From NCBI GenBank assembly GCA_019309545.1, contig JAFDGA010000020.1, forward strand, positions 1 through 46,651: a stretch of DNA of 46,651 nucleotides. The letters are read 5' to 3'. Below the pieces are notes generated by a model. The model ran no database searches. It saw only the letters and a list, made by a program, of their open reading frames with translations, and had not been told where the DNA came from. This DNA comes from Deltaproteobacteria bacterium (GTDB taxonomy: Bacteria; Desulfobacterota; Desulfobaccia; Desulfobaccales; Desulfobaccaceae). The translations under genes were made by a program, and so were the position numbers. The number at the start of each line of letters is the position of its first letter. Position 1 is the first letter of the stretch. This document shows positions 45,375 to 46,651 of the stretch, in pieces.

Positions 45375-45587
45375 TTACTTATTTGAAAGCAACTTTGTAT
45401 CAGACACCTTGACGGGCTTGGCCCGAACCGTAAGCTTGTCAAAATAAGGCCCAAACAGATCATGGTCCAGACGAATCATCAGATGCCGGCAACGCGCACA
45501 TATGGCCAAATGGTCATCAACCCCAGCAATGCGGGTTTCCGTAACCTGACAATTCGTGCATTGGTAGTGGTATACGGGCATACTCAT
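45375..45587 (-). CDS. Small FmdB-like zinc-ribbon protein, 3' end replaced by IS sequence
   Basis: A 70-residue protein starting MSMPVYHYQCTNCQ and continuing to CARCRHLMIRLD: two CXXC pairs forming an FmdB-type zinc ribbon. ATG 45587 has AGGGGG just upstream. The last ten residues (SDTKLLSNK plus the stop) are encoded by the IS-end-like motif and its neighbour, so the natural C terminus was probably cut off by the insertion. The ribbon itself is intact. Function of this family is not established; some act as regulators. Confidence 0.65.
   Translation of the reverse strand: MSMPVYHYQCTNCQVTETRIAGVDDHLAICARCRHLMIRLDHDLFGPYFDKLTVRAKPVKVSDTKLLSNK
45385..45403 (+). repeat. IS-end-like motif, copy C (probable left terminal repeat)
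   Basis: GAAAGCAACTTTGTATCAG, the third copy, 49 bp upstream of the HTH half's ATG (minus-strand orientation). On the minus strand it reads CTGATACAAAGTTGCTTTC, the expected place and direction for the element's left end. It also codes for the last residues of the zinc-ribbon gene at 45375-45587. Confidence 0.58.
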
Positions 45588-45608
45588 CCCCCTGCGACTG
45601 TTAGATCT

Positions 45609-45633
45609 GTCCCCGGGATTGCAAGCCGGGGAT
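45609..45633. repeat. Inverted repeat between two small genes
   Basis: TCCCCGG and CCGGGGA form a 7-bp perfect stem around an 11-nt loop, between the stop of the 73-aa gene (45641) and the start of the zinc-ribbon gene (45587). There is no T-tract on either strand, so it is more likely an mRNA structure or processing site than a simple terminator. Confidence 0.5.
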
Positions 45634-45640
45634 AGACCTA

Positions 45641-45862
45641 TTAATCTTGCAGATATTCCACGTAAGCCTTGGTAGTCAGATGGCATCCCAGGAGATGCTC
45701 GCGTTCGCCTACCCGAACCAGGAGCGGGAATGGGTCTCTCTCCAGGCGTTGCAAGACCTTGAGTTCGCTATCCGGCTTGATCCAATGGCGATCAAATTCC
45801 TCCAAATGGGTGCCGGTGGCCAAGACTTGCGTAATTAACCCAACTTCGCCGACTAATTGCAT
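45641..45862 (-). CDS. Hypothetical protein, 73 aa
   Basis: A small soluble protein, VGEVGLITQVLATGTHLEEF then DRHWIKPDSELKVLQRLERD and PFPLLVRVGEREHLLGCHLT. The composition is coherent and protein-like, but I do not recognise a family. There is no good ribosome binding site before ATG 45862, and a stop codon lies a few codons upstream, inside a perfect palindrome (45865-45887). It precedes the zinc-ribbon gene on the same strand by 53 bp. It could be the rest of a longer gene whose start was lost. Confidence 0.5.
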   Translation of the reverse strand: MQLVGEVGLITQVLATGTHLEEFDRHWIKPDSELKVLQRLERDPFPLLVRVGEREHLLGCHLTTKAYVEYLQD

Positions 45863-45864
45863 AT

Positions 45865-45887
45865 CAGTTGCATTTTAAATGCAACTG
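45865..45887. repeat. Perfect 11-bp palindrome just upstream of the 73-aa gene
   Basis: CAGTTGCATTT and AAATGCAACTG flank a single T. The right half runs into GCAACTGCGATACAG (45881-45895), a weak fourth copy of the IS-end-like motif, so the palindrome may be two abutting IS tips or an operator. There is no T-tract. Confidence 0.55.
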
Positions 45888-45994
45888 CGATACAGAACCA
45901 ATTATATCGACCCCGATGATTAATCTTTTCAAGCTTTTTTTTCACCGTTATGAGAGGTCAGAACCATCTCTCCTAATTTTATCAAGGATAACCA

Positions 45995-46393
45995 TCACTC
46001 CCGACCTCGGCCGGGTTTTACATTTTTTTGGTTGACGATTTCGGCAGGCTTATGATGCTGACACGGACAATTCTGACAATTGCCCCCGCACGCGCACTCC
46101 GATTCGGGAAGTGGTAATTTATGCACCGTCCAGCGTAATTGAGGACGCTCAGCAGATAGGGCAAACTTTCTCTCTCTGATGATTTGCGCCAAGCCCTTCT
46201 CCAAGAGGTCGAGATTATAATCGTCCACTTTTCCCACCTCTTCTAAATCAATAATAATTACCGGAAAAAACCCCAAGCCGGAACGGGCCGCCCCCAGCAG
46301 CAGATCAACATCTAAATTATTGAGTTTGCCCTTGGGCAACAATCTTAAGTGCCCGTCTGTTACCTGTAAGTGGAGCTTTAAAGCTTTAGACAT
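45995..46393 (-). CDS. STAS-like protein with Cys-rich C-terminal tail
   Basis: A 132-residue protein. Residues about 3-85 alternate strand and helix in the way of STAS (anti-sigma-factor antagonist-like) domains: LHLQVTDGHLRLLPKGKLNN, FPVIIIDLEEVGKVDDYNLD. The last third holds a dense Cys/His group, ECACGGNCQNCPCQHH (four CXXC-like spacings), then AEIVNQKN. I know of no STAS protein with such a tail; it could bind zinc or an iron-sulfur cluster. ATG 46393 has GAAAGGTG upstream. It lies 33 bp after the DUF2325 gene and is probably in the same operon. Confidence 0.6.
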   Translation of the reverse strand: MSKALKLHLQVTDGHLRLLPKGKLNNLDVDLLLGAARSGLGFFPVIIIDLEEVGKVDDYNLDLLEKGLAQIIRERKFALSAERPQLRWTVHKLPLPESECACGGNCQNCPCQHHKPAEIVNQKNVKPGRGRE

Positions 46394-46426
46394 GGGCTTC
46401 ACCTTTCTGACCAATAATCCCCAGGA

Positions 46427-46651
46427 TTATTGATGGTTAGAATTATTTCCTTGGTCAGCAATCTTCGCTAACGCCTGGGAGACGCTTTCCAGACTGGAGC
46501 CGGGAAGCGTATAAAATGGTTTGTTATATTTGCGACACAGTTTGCGCACACAGCGGCGGGCGGTGTGGCTATTGCAACTTAACGGACAAAGCACGGCATC
46601 AGAATATTTGATGCGATCTTCCAGGTTTTTTTGACCCTGTTGCATGTAGCC
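46427..46651 (-). CDS. DUF2325 domain protein, C-terminal part (cut by window edge)
   Basis: The open frame reaches the window end, so the start is outside. The visible 75 residues match the end of DUF2325 domains: LEDRIKYSDAVLCPLSCNSH, then ARRCVRKLCRKYNKPFYTLP and SSLESVSQALAKIA. DUF2325 proteins are of unknown function, often with metal or regulatory context. The gene is upstream of and close to the STAS-like gene, so the two are likely co-expressed. An internal ATG at 46645 is not taken as the start. Confidence 0.7.
   Translation of the reverse strand, partial: GYMQQGQKNLEDRIKYSDAVLCPLSCNSHTARRCVRKLCRKYNKPFYTLPGSSLESVSQALAKIADQGNNSNHQ

Overview
The window looks like a piece of chromosome from an anaerobic deltaproteobacterium (Desulfobacterota), probably a sulfate reducer or syntroph. 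This is an inference. It rests on a HdrABC-MvhD-MetV electron-transfer operon, a likely selenoprotein, PAS-rich sensor kinases with NtrC-type regulators, a CHASE2 cyclase, an SLBB exporter and an AmmeMemoRadiSam enzyme. Most of the sequence is ordinary dense housekeeping DNA. The last ~7 kb is a decaying, insertion-rich zone.

Layout. 1-600: the end of an IS1-type transposase and a tRNA-Ala(GGC). 600-4,700: an envelope cluster of a lipoprotein, a Wza-like SLBB export protein and a beta-barrel protein. 4,700-7,700: an amino-acid dehydrogenase, a protein-isoaspartate methyltransferase and a radical SAM enzyme. 7,700-16,700: DNA repair and information processing (polX, a PC4-like protein, cysS, uvrB, dnaJ) plus the YggT-DivIVA-YggU group. 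16,900-22,150: an M20 peptidase, two small secreted proteins and an adenylate cyclase. 22,450-27,060: hpt, a thioredoxin-like protein with an in-frame TGA where the first active-site Cys is expected (probably selenocysteine, with a SECIS-like hairpin), a Ppx/GppA phosphatase, guaB and a cupin. 27,060-34,800 (minus strand): trmO, then the operon hdrC-hdrB-hdrA-mvhD-metV. Its HdrA is a 1,478-residue fusion with a GltD/NfnB-like pyridine-nucleotide module inserted. 35,130-38,770 (plus strand, divergent from hdr): a sensor kinase with two Rossmann-like modules at its N terminus, and its NtrC-family partner.

38,800-46,651: archaemetzincin, small metal-binding proteins, a methyltransferase and a second copy of the beta-barrel protein. 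Between them lie IS630-type fragments, a 240-bp duplicated block, a livH/livM remnant and a wrecked DUF2867 gene. The window ends in a STAS-like protein with a Cys-rich tail and a partial DUF2325 protein.

Working together: the Hdr/MvhD/MetV proteins probably form a flavin-based electron-bifurcating or confurcating complex linking pyridine nucleotides, ferredoxin and C1-folate chemistry. The neighbouring two-component system has nucleotide-binding-like input modules and may sense the same redox pools. Four copies of an undescribed (to me) intergenic palindromic repeat sit at gene ends across the window. No CRISPR array, rRNA, prophage or integrase was seen.
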